Below, in pieces: positions 11,880-35,194 of a DNA stretch of 64,000 bases. Every line of letters starts with the position of its first letter. Positions within the stretch are counted from its first letter, which is position 1. Source of the stretch: Onthophagus taurus. Lineage: Eukaryota; Arthropoda; Insecta; Coleoptera; Scarabaeidae. The notes below the pieces were generated by a model that worked only from the letters and a program-made list of their open reading frames with translations, was not told the origin of the DNA and made no database searches. Both the position numbers and the translations under genes were made by a program. Where the stretch lies: assembly GCF_036711975.1 (NCBI RefSeq), contig NC_091972.1:17799001-17863000 (forward strand). The letters are read 5' to 3'.

Positions 11880-13760
11880 ATGAAGGAACTTTTACAATTT
11901 TGACATATTTGTCAACTTCATAAAAAATACTTTAAAATGCGTCCAAACTCGACATATTTAACTTTAATATTAATGAAGATACAATCACTTCCGGTTTGAA
12001 ACGTCAATTTTGACATATTTGTCATCTTCATCAAAAAAACCTTTAAAATGAGTTCAAAGATGACGCACTTATCTCAAAGAACGAAAAAGAATAAAAAACT
12101 TCAATTTTTAAATATTAATATAATACCAACCTTAATTTTTTTTTTATTATTTTTTCGTTTTGGTGACCAATATTATGACATTTTATAAAAATTAAGAATA
12201 TGTCCAAGTGACGTTGACATTTTAAACCTGAAGTTAGTTATCATATAACAGACAAATGGACAACTTGATGATGTATTCTTTATTAAAAAACCCTTTAAAA
12301 TGAGTCGAAACAAGACGCACTTATCTGAAAAACAAAAAAGTTAGAATAAAAAATATTAAACCCAAAGTTAGCAACAATGAAAATAGCAATTCAATTTTTA
12401 AATATTAATACCAACCTTAATTTTTTAATTTTTTTTAAATTTTTTTGTTTTTGTGACCAATACTAAGACATTTTATAAAAATTAAGAATATATCCAAGTA
12501 ACGTTCACATTTCAAACCGGAAGTTGCTTATATCTCGAGTAATATTGGAATTAAACGTATCATGTTTGGACTCATTTTAAATGATTTTTCATGATTACAA
12601 ATATGTCAAAATTGACGTTGACATTCTTAACCGGAAGTTGGCCGTAACTTCATTAATATTGAAGATAAATATGTCGTGTTTGTACTCATTTTAAAGGATT
12701 TTTAATGAAGATTACAAATATGTCAAAATTAAAGTTGACATTTTAAACCTGAAGTTAGTTATCCTATAACAGACAAATGGACAACTTCATGGTGTTCTTT
12801 CATGATGTATTCTTTATTAAAAGCCCTTTAAAATAAGTCCAAACAAGACGCACTTACCTCAAAAAACAAAAAAGTTAGAATAAAAAACATTAAACCCTAA
12901 ATTAACAACAATGAAGATAGCAATTTAATTTTTAAATATTAATACCAACCTTAATTTTTTATTTTTCTTTATTGTATTTTTGTTTTTGTAACAAATATTA
13001 AGACATTTTATAAAAATCAAGAATATGTCAAAATAACATTGACATTTCAAACCGGAAGTTGCTTATATCTCGAGTAATATTGGAATTAAACGTATCATGT
13101 TTGGACTCATTTTAAAGGATTTTTCACGACGATTACAAATATGTCAAAATTGAGGTTGACATTTTAAACCTGAAGTTAGTTATATCATATATTAGAAGTT
13201 TTATAAGTGAAGTTAATCTAGTGTTAGTCACTTTCTTTTTATTTTTAACGTGTTTTTTGGGTCATTTCACGTTGATTAAAAAAGATCGTCGATTTTTAAG
13301 CTTTATTCTTGAATTTTTCCCAAGTTTCTTAATATTTCTTTTGTTAAAGAAGAGTGTGCTTAAATTTTAACCTGTAATCTTGTAACAATCGTCCTTAATT
13401 TCATTTTACAACTTTTTAAACATTAATTGTGTAAATTAGTAATTAATAGATTTCGGCTTTGATATGTGAACTTTTTTAATAAAAAAAAGAAATATTAAGA
13501 AACTTGTTTATAAAATGGATAAGATGAGAGATGTTAATCTGTTTGTAGAGTCTCTGAAGATGGCCAAGGGCCGAAACTGATGAAATTTAAATTCCATATA
13601 AAATAAAAACCAGTTTAAAAGTACAAAACCAAACCCTAGATTATTTTCTTTAAAAATTTTTACGCGAATTGTCATCATTTTGTCTCTAGTTTTAATGATT
13701 AAATTTATGCCATGACTTACAGAAACACCTGTATAATCGTAAAACGTAACCAGTGACCAA
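11880..13760 (+). repeat. Foldback-arm repeat (copy A)
   Basis: This is the right-arm sequence of the TIR-bounded family also present at 37360-43643 and 61680-63012. It repeats short inverted units: TTTAAAATGAGTCCAAAC against GTTTGGACTCATTTTAAA, and TTTTGACATATTTGTC against its complement, with TTCCGGTTTGAAACGTCAA and AACCGGAAGTTG alternating. The first part is internally repeated (about 12030-12700 and 12770-13190), so this copy is longer than the others. It ends with the ATTTATGCCATGACTTACAG / ACACCTGTAT block, and the terminal inverted repeat itself is missing. A degenerate hammerhead-like core (CTGAAGA..GGCC..GGCCGAAAC) lies at about 13554-13578. Confidence 0.75.
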
Positions 13761-13839
13761 GCGGCTTCTGTGTTTGTGATAGTGTGCTGTAATACAGGTT
13801 TAGTCGTGAAAAAAATCTTCAGTTGGCAATGTCAACTTT

Positions 13840-14600
13840 AATTTTATTACGTGCAAACATTTCTAGTTTTTTTGTATCACATTTCTGCTCCACAGCTCCA
13901 ACTTTCTACAAAAAGCACTAACTTTATCACTGCTATCCAACATATGTGTGTTTGCTCCTTGGAGTTGTAGATTCAGGGTATTTATTTTCTCGAATGTGTC
14001 GACCAAGTAACTCAATTTAATAACAAATAAAGCATCTCCAATTTTTCGGCTTCCGGGCGGTTTTCCTCTTCTAGAAAAGTGGCAATTTCCTCTTTTAACT
14101 CATAAACACATTGTAGAAATTTCCCACTCGATAACCATCTGGCCTCGCAATTAGCAACGTCGAATATTCTGCACTCATATCTTTGCAAAGTGCATTAAAA
14201 TTCTTAATTTTAGTGGTCTTATTTTTATATACTTTACTACAGTTATAACTGTCGTTAGCACAATATTGACACCAGGACTCATTTCTTTGGAAGCCAGAGC
14301 GTCTCTGTGAATTATGAAATAGGTCCAGACACATTGTGAAGATTTTTGTGCTTGTAAATATTGAAATCATCCAGACATTGTACGACCACCATCGGTGCAT
14401 ATTCCAACGCAATTCTTCCACTCTATGTTTGCCTTATTAATAAAATCATTTAAAACATCAAACAAAGCGAATGCTGTTGCTTTGAGTTCTACAGATTTGC
14501 AGAAAAGTAGTTCTGGTGGCAAACTTCTTAACAATGTTGAAAAAGTCCATCCTGCATAAAAAGCCAGCTAGTCCCTACTGGTTCTCTTTATACTGTGCCT
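13840..14600 (-). pseudogene. hAT transposase remnant (ZBED5-like)
   Basis: The minus-strand translation gives EWKNCVGICTDGGRTMSG (the C-T-D-G-A block of ZBED5/SCAND3-like hAT transposases), then FIIHRDALASKEMSP (the C-x-x-H-R-E-A-L-A block), then LNLQLQGANTHMLDSSDKV..FCRKLELW. Frame changes and stops occur throughout. The nearby sequence at 15060-15290 (minus) may be another broken hAT piece. Non-functional. Confidence 0.7.
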
Positions 14601-15459
14601 AAATGGGATATAACAGGGCGGCATTGCCATAATATTGAAGGTCTGTAATTAAGTTCTATATTAGGGTTCTAGCCATAGAGTCTAGGGTCTAAGACACTGA
14701 CAACACGCTGCACTAAGGGGATTAGGGTCAAAATTTTGAACGTATAATATACGTCGTATTTTATTATTATATAAAAAAGGAATGGTAGGGGGCGCCATAT
14801 AAATTGTTATTCAAAATTGGGCCTTGAGCCTCGAATATTGCAAGGTTGAGAAACGCTGGTATAAGTGGTTTGCGCATCAATATTTTGTTCTTTTATAATT
14901 GCCCAATCACCATTTCTTCATTTATTTATGAATTGTGCTATTGTGCCAGTATTTACTCCTCAATGTGATAAAACGGAACAAGTTGTTGACGGAAAAGTTA
15001 TAAATGTAATGATTGCCTACAACTAGAGACATTGAGTTTCCTCCAAAGTGTTATTAATCTGTTAAAATTTGCTTCCTTAGCCAAGATTGTAGCCATATGC
15101 CATATGTCAGATCATGAGCATAAGTATTTAATTACTAAATCCTGTCTGTACATCATACAATGAAAGAAGTCTTGGGGTGCTTCATTCTAATTCTTTAAGT
15201 ACAGCCTATTTTTCCCCATCAATGCTGCATATCCATCAAATCCGACACCCGCGATTTTGTTCATATTCTATGGAAAATTAGAGATTCTATCCTACAAAAA
15301 GATATCGTGAGTTTATTATTGTTGAAATTATTATAAGCAGTTTCTTTCTATTCTCCTCAACTGTTTATAACCAAATAACCATCAAAGAAATACAAATTTA
15401 GGTAAAGAATTAAAATAAAAACTCCTCCATATCCTACAGTTAAAATGGCTTCGAGACCT

Positions 15460-15473
15460 ACGTGACGTCACGT
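15460..15473. promoter_or_regulatory. Perfect palindrome containing a CRE
   Basis: ACGTGACGTCACGT is a perfect 14-bp palindrome with a full cAMP-response element, TGACGTCA, at its centre. It lies about 390 bp upstream of the POMT2 start codon in sequence without other genes. CREB/ATF proteins bind such sites in animals; use here is inferred from position only. Confidence 0.5.
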
Positions 15474-15865
15474 TTCTTCCACACCTCACAAACACAACTT
15501 GAAAGTAATTGAATAACCTCAATTTTTTGTAAACCATATTATTTTTGTAAAAATTAATATTAATCTCGTAATCAAGTTTAAATAAATAAAGATTTTAAAT
15601 TTATTAAATATAAAAATTAACTGTTTATGTTTTAAAGAGATTGGCAGACCTGGGTTAAAAAAAATATTCTAAATATGTGAATTATTCCACTAAGTTTTAA
15701 GAATACCGTTATATCTTAAAGAAAATTTGATTTTAACAATTAAATCCTAATTAAGTAATGGTGCTTAACAATTAAACCTTTTTCTTAGATACCTTTCTAA
15801 AGTATGTCATAAGTACTTTTCACTGAAAACGTAAAGTGTGGTTTTAGAGAAAGTTTAGACACAAA

Positions 15866-27368
<11,503 letters not shown>

Positions 27369-27601
27369 AATTTTTAGATTTAAGCAATGTTTTTTAAATG
27401 ATATTTTTAGAAAATTATTTATTACTAAATTGTATTGGTATATTTGTGTATTACATAAAATAAATTTTATCTAATCTACTACATAAGAAAAATCAGCCTT
27501 TTATGTTGTTATTTAAGTTGCCTAAATCTCCATGCTATATTTTAATCAGCTGTGCCCACTCAACTCGTTGAGTTGAGTTGTTCAAAGTGCAAAATATAAA
27601 T

Positions 27602-30600
27602 ATGGCGCACTCTATCCGAGCTGCATCAAAATGCTGTAAGTAGAATTTGATTAATTAGTTAATATTAAAATGAATTATTAAAGAAATTGCAACGTTTCTC
27701 ACTTTTTTACTTCAATCTTTTAAACGTTCCAATTAATTTGGGTTATAAATAACATCATAAATCTAAAACTATTTATTTAAATGAGCATAAACAACTAAAA
27801 AAGTTACAAATAAAAAAAATTCTTGCATATTTACCTTTTTATTATCTCAAATAAAATCTTTCTAAAAATGTTGTGTTTGTCCGAAAAATATTGTACTTTG
27901 CATTCGAATCCAAAGTACACAACACATGTTAGTGTAGCTTTTTAAATATATGTAAAGAAACTATTTAGTATGCTTTGTTAAAATATAGTAAAAATATAAA
28001 AAAAACACGCCACATACAATATAAAATTGTAATGGATTCATTGTTAGATTGTTATGGAAAATATGGTTTTTGAAAATCAATGTATAGAAGAAACAAATCA
28101 AGAAGAAAAACCTCTTGCTGCAAATATAACTAATTTAGAAGATCCTATTATAAAAATCTTAGAAAAATTAATTGAGCAAAATGAAAAACAAAGTATTAGA
28201 AAATTGGCTGAAAGATTTGTATTAGAGAAGTATGATGGAAAAAAATATAAATGCTTATCAATGGATGGAAATTTTAGAAAAAGAAAGTGCAAGATTTGAT
28301 GCAAAACAGGATGAAGAAAAGATTGAAATATTCAGACAACTTTTTGCAAAATCTTACTTTGATTGGAATAAGTCTATGATGGTTAAATTTACTTTGCAAT
28401 AGGAATGGCTGAAGTGGAAACAGAAATTGCTAGTAGAGGACTGTCATTCAAATACCAAGTAGGTTGCTTGCTGGAATATACCATAAAGAAGGAAAAACAA
28501 ATATAATATAATATGATTCTTAAAAATACAGAAGATATGGGTTTTTTGAATATTTCGTATTATTTTCGATTTATAAATTTGGCAATTTTTTCTTTAGCAA
28601 TTTATTACTGGAAATTTCAATAATATTATCATATAATTTTTATATCATATCTTAATCTGGAATATCTAAGCTACAATTTAATATACATATCATATCATGA
28701 TTCTTAAAAATACAGTCAATATGATTTCTTAAAATTTCGTATTATTTTGGGTTTCATAAATGTGGCTAACAATATTTTCCAGGAAATTTCAATTATATTA
28801 TCATATAGTTTTTATATCATGTCATAAACTAGACTCTTTAAGCCACAATTTAACAAGCATATCATATCATTATTCTTAAAAATACAGAAGATATGATTTT
28901 TTGAAAATTTCGTATTTTCTTTGATGTAAAAATTTGACAATTCCTTCTTCAACAATATTTTCCTGGAAATTTCAATTATATTATCATATAGTTTTTATAT
29001 CATGTCATAAACTAGACTCTTTAAGCTACAATTTAACATACATATCATATCATGATTCTTAAAAGTACAGAAGATATGATTTTTTGAAAATTTCGTTTTA
29101 CTTTGGATTTGTAAATTTGACAATTGTCTTTTAATAACTTTTTCCTAGAAATTTCGTTAATATTATCATATAGTTTTGATATCATATCATAAACTAGACA
29201 CTTTAAGCTACAATTTAATTTTCATGTCATATCATGATTCTTAAAAATACAGAAGATATGGTTTTTTAAATATTTCGTACCATTTTCGATTAATAAATTT
29301 GACAATTTTTGTTTTTACAATTTGTTACTGGAGATTTCAATTATATTATCATATAGTTTTTATATCATGTCATAAACTAGACTCTTTAAGCTACAATTTA
29401 ACATACATATCATATCATGATTCTTAAAAGTACAGAAGATATGATTTTTTGAAAATTTCGTTTTACTTTGGATTTGTAAATTTGACAATTGTCTTTTAAT
29501 AACTTTTTCCTAGAAATTTCGTTAATATTATCATATAGTTTTGATATCATATCATAAACTAGACACTTTAAGCTACAATTTAATTTTCATGTCATATCAT
29601 GATTCTTAAAAATACAGAAGATATGGTTTTTTAAATATTTCGTATCATTTTCGATTAATAAATTTGACAATTTTTGTTTTTACAATTTGTTACTGGAGAT
29701 TTCAATTATATTATCATATAGTTTTTATATCATGTCATAAACTAGACTCTTTAAGCCACAATTTAACAAGCATATCATATCATTATTTTTAAAAATACAG
29801 AAGATATGATTTTTTGAAAATTTCGTATTTTCTTTGATGTAAAAATTTGACAATTCCTTCTTCAACAATATTTTCCTGGAAATTTCAATTATATTATCAT
29901 ATAGTTTTTATATCATGTCATAAACTAGACACTTTAAGCTACAATTTAATTTTCATGTCATATCATGATTCTTAAAAATACAGAAGATATGGTTTTTTAA
30001 ATATTTCGTATTATTTTCGATTAATAAATTTGACACTTTTTGTTTTTACAATTTGTTACTGGAAATTTCAATTATATTATCATATAGTTTTTATATCATT
30101 TCATAAACTAGACTCTTTAAGCTACAATTTAACATACATATCATATCATAATTCTTAAAAATACAGAAGATATGATTTTTTGAAAATTTCGGTTCACTTT
30201 GGCTTTGTAAAATTGACAATTGATCTTTAATAACTTTTTCCTGGAAATTTCGTTAATATTATCATATAGTTTTTATATCATATCATAAACTAGACACTTA
30301 TAAAAAAGAAGGAAAAAGTTGTATTATCAGAGGAGTTTAGCGTAAAACTTATTAAAGACGTTCATTATCACTATAGTCATATAGGCATAAAATAAATGCA
30401 AAAGAAAATAAATCAAGTATATGCTGCAAAACATTTAATAAATAATATAAAGAACTTTTGCAAAAGTTGTAAAATCTGTAAAATAAATCGCGAGGACAAG
30501 ACAAGATTGGTCTAATGTCTCACTTAGGTCCAGCCACAAAACCAATACAATACAATAGGAGGATTTGGAGGATCCAGATCAACAAAGAAATACTTGCACC

Positions 30601-33246
30601 TTCTTGTTAACCATTTTACAAGATACGCATACATTTTGACATCGAAGACTCAGGGTGCAAACGACATTATAAAACTTATTAAAAAAGTATCAGATAATAA
30701 TGAAATTGGAATGATTTCAACAGATCAATACCCAGGAATAAATTCTAAAAAATTTAAAGAGTTTACAACAGAGACATACAAATTATTTTTACAGCTGTAA
30801 ATACACCTTTCTCTAATCAACTCTAATGGACTGAATGAAAGGTTGAATTAATGAAAAGGAAAGAAAAAAATCAGCATCACTGGATTCGCTCCAAAATACT
30901 TATTAGAAGGTGCAGACATTAGAAATCTACCTGAAGAATTGAAACAAGGAGGTATAAATAACCTAATAGTAGACAGGAAATCAGTCTTGCAAAATACAAT
31001 AATGTCACATGACTATAATAAAGGCAAATTTGACAAACACAGAAACGAACATTATTTTAATGTAGGAAACTGAGTATATGTCGAAAATGGTAACAGATTA
31101 AACAGAAAAAAATTGTACCAACTGAAAATAGGGCCATATCAAATATTGAATAACATATCAACATCAATATACAAGATAGATACAGGCCACAAAAAATCAG
31201 AATCGAATCTATTTCATATTACAAAACTATTTAGTATGCTTGATCACTTTATAACAATAAAAAATTCACATTATATACATTTAAACATTTTCTTTAGTTC
31301 ACCAATCACAATTGGTAGCAAGATGTTTCTCAGATGTTGCATTTCCAAAGATTACGACCCACTATACGATATATCCAAGAGAAAAAGATCCTCGATGGAA
31401 AGGTAAAAATACCTAAACATGAAAAAATATTCAAAATTAAATTCAAAATCTAACATTTATTTATTTTAGACATAAAATTTGAAAGATTTGAAGATGAAAC
31501 TGATCTCTTAATAATCGGTGGTGGTCCCGCTGGAATGTCAGCGGCAATCCGAGCCAAACAACTTGCAGAAAAAGAAGGCAAAGAACTAAGAGTTTGCGTC
31601 GTAGAAAAAGCGGCCGAAGTTGGTGGTCACATTCTTTCGGGTGCTTGTATTGAAACAGCCGCGCTTAACGAACTTATTCCAGATTGGAAAGAAAAAGGGG
31701 CCCCCTTAAACACTCCCGTTGTAAAAGATCGTTTTGGAATTTTAACCCAAACTGGGAGAATTCCTATTCCCATCATTCCAGGTCTCACTTACCAATATTA
31801 TCAATATTTATAATAATCTAAATTATTATAGGTTTACCTATGAACAATCATGGAAATTATGTTGTAAGACTAGGTCATTTAGTGAAATGGCTTGGAGAAC
31901 AAGCGGAAGCTTTGGGAGTTGAAATTTACCCAGGTTATGCAGCTTCGGAAATTCTTTACCACCCAGATGGAAGTGTAAAAGGCGTAGCAACGAATGATGT
32001 AGGAATCGCAAAAGATGGTAGTCCTAAAGATACTTTTGAACGTGGCATGGAACTCCATGCGAAATGCACGATTTTCTCTGAAGGTTGTCATGGTCATTTA
32101 ACAAAACAAATTATAAAAAAATTTAATTTACGCGCGAACGCGGAACCCCAAACTTACGGAATCGGATTAAAAGAAATTTGGGAAATTGAACCAACAAAAC
32201 ACCAACCTGGTTTGGTGGAACACACCATTGGATGGCCTTTGGATATACATACATATGGAGGAACATTTTTGTATCACTTAAATGAACCAACTCCGTTAAT
32301 TGCTGTTGGTTTTGTTGTTGGACTTGATTATACAAATCCTTATTTAAGTCCATTTAAAGAATTTCAACGATTTAAAACTCATCCGTCTGTGAAAGGAATT
32401 TTTGAAGGTGGCAATCGGATAGCGTATGGGGCTAGAGCTTTATGTGAAGGGGGTTACCAAAGTCTTCCAAAGTTAACTTTCCCCGGCGGTTGCTTGGTAG
32501 GCGATGCAGCCGGTTTTTTGAACGTCCCTAAAATCAAGGGGACCCATAACGCAATGAAAAGTGGAATGTTAGCCGCTGAAAGCGCGTTTGAATCCATTTT
32601 TGGAGAAAAACAATCTACAAGTTCTTTCGAACCGAAAAGTTATAGTGATAAAATCGCAAACAGTTGGATTTTGAAGGAGTTGAAGCAAGTTAGAAATTGT
32701 CGTCCAAGTTTTCATAGTCCTTTGGGAATGTATGGTGGAATTATGTACAGTGGGGCATCTATTATAATTGGTGGAAGAGAACCATGGACGTTTAGCCACG
32801 GTGGTGCTGACCATACAAGACTAAAACCAGCCAAAGATTGTACTCCTATTGAGTATCCCAAACCAGATGGAAAGATTATGTTTGATCTTTTATCTTCTGT
32901 GGCATTAACTGGGACAAATCATGAAGGTGACCAACCTGCCCATTTAACTTTAAAAGATGATACTGTACCTGTTAAACAAAATCTTAGTGTGTATGATGGA
33001 CCTGAAGGCAGATTTTGCCCAGCAGGTATTTTTTTTATTTATTACAATATAAATTTGAATTATTTCCATTTATTCTATTTAGGTGTTTATGAATTTGTAC
33101 CGATGGAAACCGGAGATGGACAACGATTACAAATCAACGCACAAAATTGTATCCATTGTAAAACGTGTGATATTAAGGATCCAAGCCAAAACATTAATTG
33201 GGTAGTACCTGAAGGAGGTGGAGGTCCAGCTTATAATGGAATGTAG
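27602..33246 (+). CDS. ETFDH: Electron transfer flavoprotein-ubiquinone oxidoreductase
   Basis: Five exons join in frame to 602 residues (human protein 617): 27602-27635, 31298-31402, 31470-31781, 31832-33025, 33083-33246. All introns are phase 1 with GT..AG ends. The inner-membrane enzyme passes electrons from ETF, which serves fatty-acid and amino-acid dehydrogenases, to ubiquinone. Exon 1 ([11 protein letters not shown]) starts a basic mitochondrial presequence. The mature part has the conserved [13 protein letters not shown], the FAD-binding GGGPAG at residues 63-68 and a run of near-identical blocks ([57 protein letters not shown]). The 4Fe-4S cysteines are Cys546 in FCPAG and Cys571, 574 and 577 in CIHCKTC; the 25-residue gap matches the human spacing. 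The protein ends [12 protein letters not shown] as usual. Intron 1 (3.66 kb) is full of retroelement and satellite. Exon 1 was placed by its ATG, phase and donor GTAAGT, and is less certain than the rest. Confidence 0.96.
28030..28500 (+). pseudogene. Gypsy-like gag fragment
   Basis: Frames starting at 28054 read [20 protein letters not shown], then [14 protein letters not shown], and after a frame change [20 protein letters not shown] and [20 protein letters not shown]. This is the pattern of Gag from an arthropod Ty3/gypsy lineage (a capsid segment with W..F..E and LF....W). It is broken by shifts and ends where satellite C begins. It lies in ETFDH intron 1. Confidence 0.6.
28505..30300. 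repeat. Tandem satellite C, about 182 bp monomer
   Basis: About ten monomers, each with TATCATATAGTTTTTATATC, then CATAAACTAGACTCTTTAAG, CTACAATTTAACATACATAT, CATATCATGATTCTTAAAAA, TACAGAAGATATGATTTTTT and GAAAATTTCGT. TCATATAG starts at 28801, 28983, 29166, 29349 and 29531 show the 182-183 bp period. A two-monomer block near 29036-29400 recurs almost unchanged at 29402-29766, so recent copying used a dimer of about 365 bp. The array sits exactly between gag and integrase remains of a gypsy-like element. Confidence 0.92.
30305..31260 (+). pseudogene. Gypsy-like integrase fragment
   Basis: The translation across frames gives the H2C2 zinc-binding region (HYHYSHIGI, then [15 protein letters not shown]), then the core start [20 protein letters not shown] and [20 protein letters not shown], with STDQYPG where the second catalytic acid lies. 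The C-terminal region follows after stops ([20 protein letters not shown], then [15 protein letters not shown] at 31113-31250). Polymerase and protease sections are absent. It stops just before ETFDH exon 2. Confidence 0.75.
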
Positions 33247-33429
33247 ATGTTTTTGAAAAGATTTTTCCTTCTTATAAACTGATTGGTTTATTTAGAGGGA
33301 TGTTAGATTATTTTATAAACTTTTATTGATTTTACGATAAAATGAGATGTAAATATTTTTATATTAAAATAAAATGAATTTTATTTTGGATTTTTTTACT
33401 TTAAAATCATGGATTATCTAAAAAAACCT

Positions 33430-33865
33430 TTAAATTTTATAATGTGAGCTCTTTAAGAAGTTTGTAGTTGAGCTTATACACTGGGCTCTTTAAGCTACAA
33501 TATAACATACATATATCATAATTCTTAAAAATACAGAAGATATGATTTTTTGAAAATTTCGTTTTACTTTGGATATGTAAAATTGACAGTTGTTCTTTAA
33601 TAACTTTTTCCTGATAATTTCGTTAATATTATCATATAGTTTTTATATCTTATCATAAACTAGACACTTTAAGCTACAATTTAAGATTCATATCATATCA
33701 TGATTCTCAAAAATACAGAAGTTATGATTTCTTGAAAATTCGTATTATTTTGGGTTTTATAAATTTGGCTATTTCTTTAACAATATTTTCCTGGAAATTT
33801 GAATTATGTTATCATATAGTTTTTACATCATGTCATAAACTAGACTCTTTAAGCAACAATTTAAC
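33430..33865. repeat. Satellite C, second short array
   Basis: About 2.4 monomers of the same 182-bp satellite as 28505-30300 (GAAGATATGATTTTTTGAAA, TATCATATAGTTTTTATATC and AAACTAGACACTTTAAGCTA are all present). It begins less than 200 bp after the ETFDH stop codon and ends against a copia fragment. Confidence 0.9.
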
Positions 33866-34850
33866 ATAGATAGCGGGTTGCGTGAAACCTTTAGCAATTA
33901 ATCTAGCTTTGTACGCTTCAGGTTCTCCATTGGTATTCCTCTTAATTCGAATAACCCATCTATCAGACTTTTATTTTTTCTGGTTTTGTTACTAATTTCC
34001 AAGTTTTATTTCTGTTTAATAAGTTTAATTCTTCCTCTTCAATATTTCATTATAGTTTTTGGGCAGATCTTTTTCGGGCTTGGTTTTCGTCTTCTCTTCC
34101 TTCAATTTCATCATTACCTTCCTCTATTTCATTTTGCTCTGTTTTCATATTTAAATGGTTAGTATTTTTATGCTCATCAAACACAACGCTTTCTCCATAA
34201 AGTAATTTCTTATTTATTGGATCCCAAAGTCGATAACCATTATCAGTACATCCGATCATTAAACAGACATCAGCGTTTACGTCGAATTTCTCTCGTAGTT
34301 GTTTTGGCTTTAAATTATAGGCAACACATCACAAAACTTTTATTTTTCTGTATTTTATTTTTAGTTCCATAGAAGTTTTCTGCTGGCAATTTGTTGTCTT
34401 TTAGTGTAGCAGCTGGGATTTTATTTATTAGGTAGGTGGCGCATAATACGCAGCTTCTCCCCACATTTCCTTATTGAACGTTGCGTCTATTAGCATAGAT
34501 TTTGATTTCTCTATTAATGTTCTATTTGCCATTTCGGCAACTACATTCTGCTCTGGAGTATATGTCACTGTATTTTCGATTCTTATTCCTTTCCAAGATT
34601 CCAGTCCAGTGCCTTCCAATCCAATATTCCACCAATTGCCCTCCAAAATGTCCAGTTCAATACTTCACTGGTAACATTTACACCTCGTCCACTAACTACG
34701 GAAAACTATTTATCTAACTGTTCTTCAACTTCTAGATCTTTTCCATCACGGTTTTTCTTTCGATTTTTGTCTCTTTGCTCCGTCCATTTTTCACACAGGT
34801 CGAATGATGTCATTACACATTGTCCCGTTTACGCGGAAAGCTGTCCCAAT
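33866..34850 (-). pseudogene. Ty1/copia pol fragment (integrase to RT)
   Basis: On the minus strand the frame at 34646-34428 holds the integrase core end YTPEQNVVAEMANRTLIEKS, then KEMWGEAAYYA. The frame at 34259-34050 holds the post-integrase GCTDNGYRLWDPINKK. The last part, 34000-33870, begins the reverse transcriptase with RWVIRIKRN and AYKARLIAKGFTQPAI. Protease and the RT catalytic part are missing. It lies in the convergent gap between ETFDH and PGAP6. Confidence 0.8.
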
Positions 34851-34956
34851 TAAACAAATAAAATATACATTAATTAGATGATTTGGATTTTTAATTTGTC
34901 CCAAATTGGTGGGTATTAATTAAAAGCAAATTTCTTCTATTTTGTGTTTTATTTTA

Positions 34957-35170
34957 GATATTTTTATTAATAAAAGTAATGATTAACATGAATAATGTGA
35001 TTTACAAACTATATATTGACTCTATTACAATAAAACTATATTCTTTGTTAAATATTGATAAGAACATCACAGGTATTAAAGACTTTTCCTCAAAATACAT
35101 TATATTGTTTATAGGTTTATAAATAAAATAGTTAAAAAAAAATAACAAAAACATAATTCCTCTAAAATAA
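34957..35170. repeat. PGAP6 3' UTR segment, also found at 36561-36778
   Basis: About 214 bp downstream of the PGAP6 stop (minus strand) is almost identical to 36561-36778 in the last intron of the same gene, in direct orientation. Differences are a 3-base insertion, one A and a T/C change. The segment contains TTTATT at about 34971, which is AATAAA on the minus strand, so it includes the likely poly(A) signal of PGAP6. Confidence 0.9.
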
Positions 35171-35194
35171 TCACTTTTTTGTTCAATTTAATAA

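Noticed and set aside
13554..13600. Third hammerhead-like motif
   Set aside because: CTGAAGA, GGCC/GGCC and GAAAC are present, but the sequence after GAAAC (TGATGAAATT) lacks the stem III closing pair and the stem I partner, so it is listed only as decayed.
27602..27635. Alternative: ETFDH starting at an ATG inside exon 2
   Set aside because: Exon 2 alone lacks an in-frame upstream ATG with a presequence, whereas 27602 gives a basic N-terminus, a GTAAGT donor and the correct phase. The exon-1 model was kept, at slightly lower certainty.
31879..32814. Several minus-strand open frames of 70-80 codons
   Set aside because: They are antisense shadows of ETFDH exon 4.
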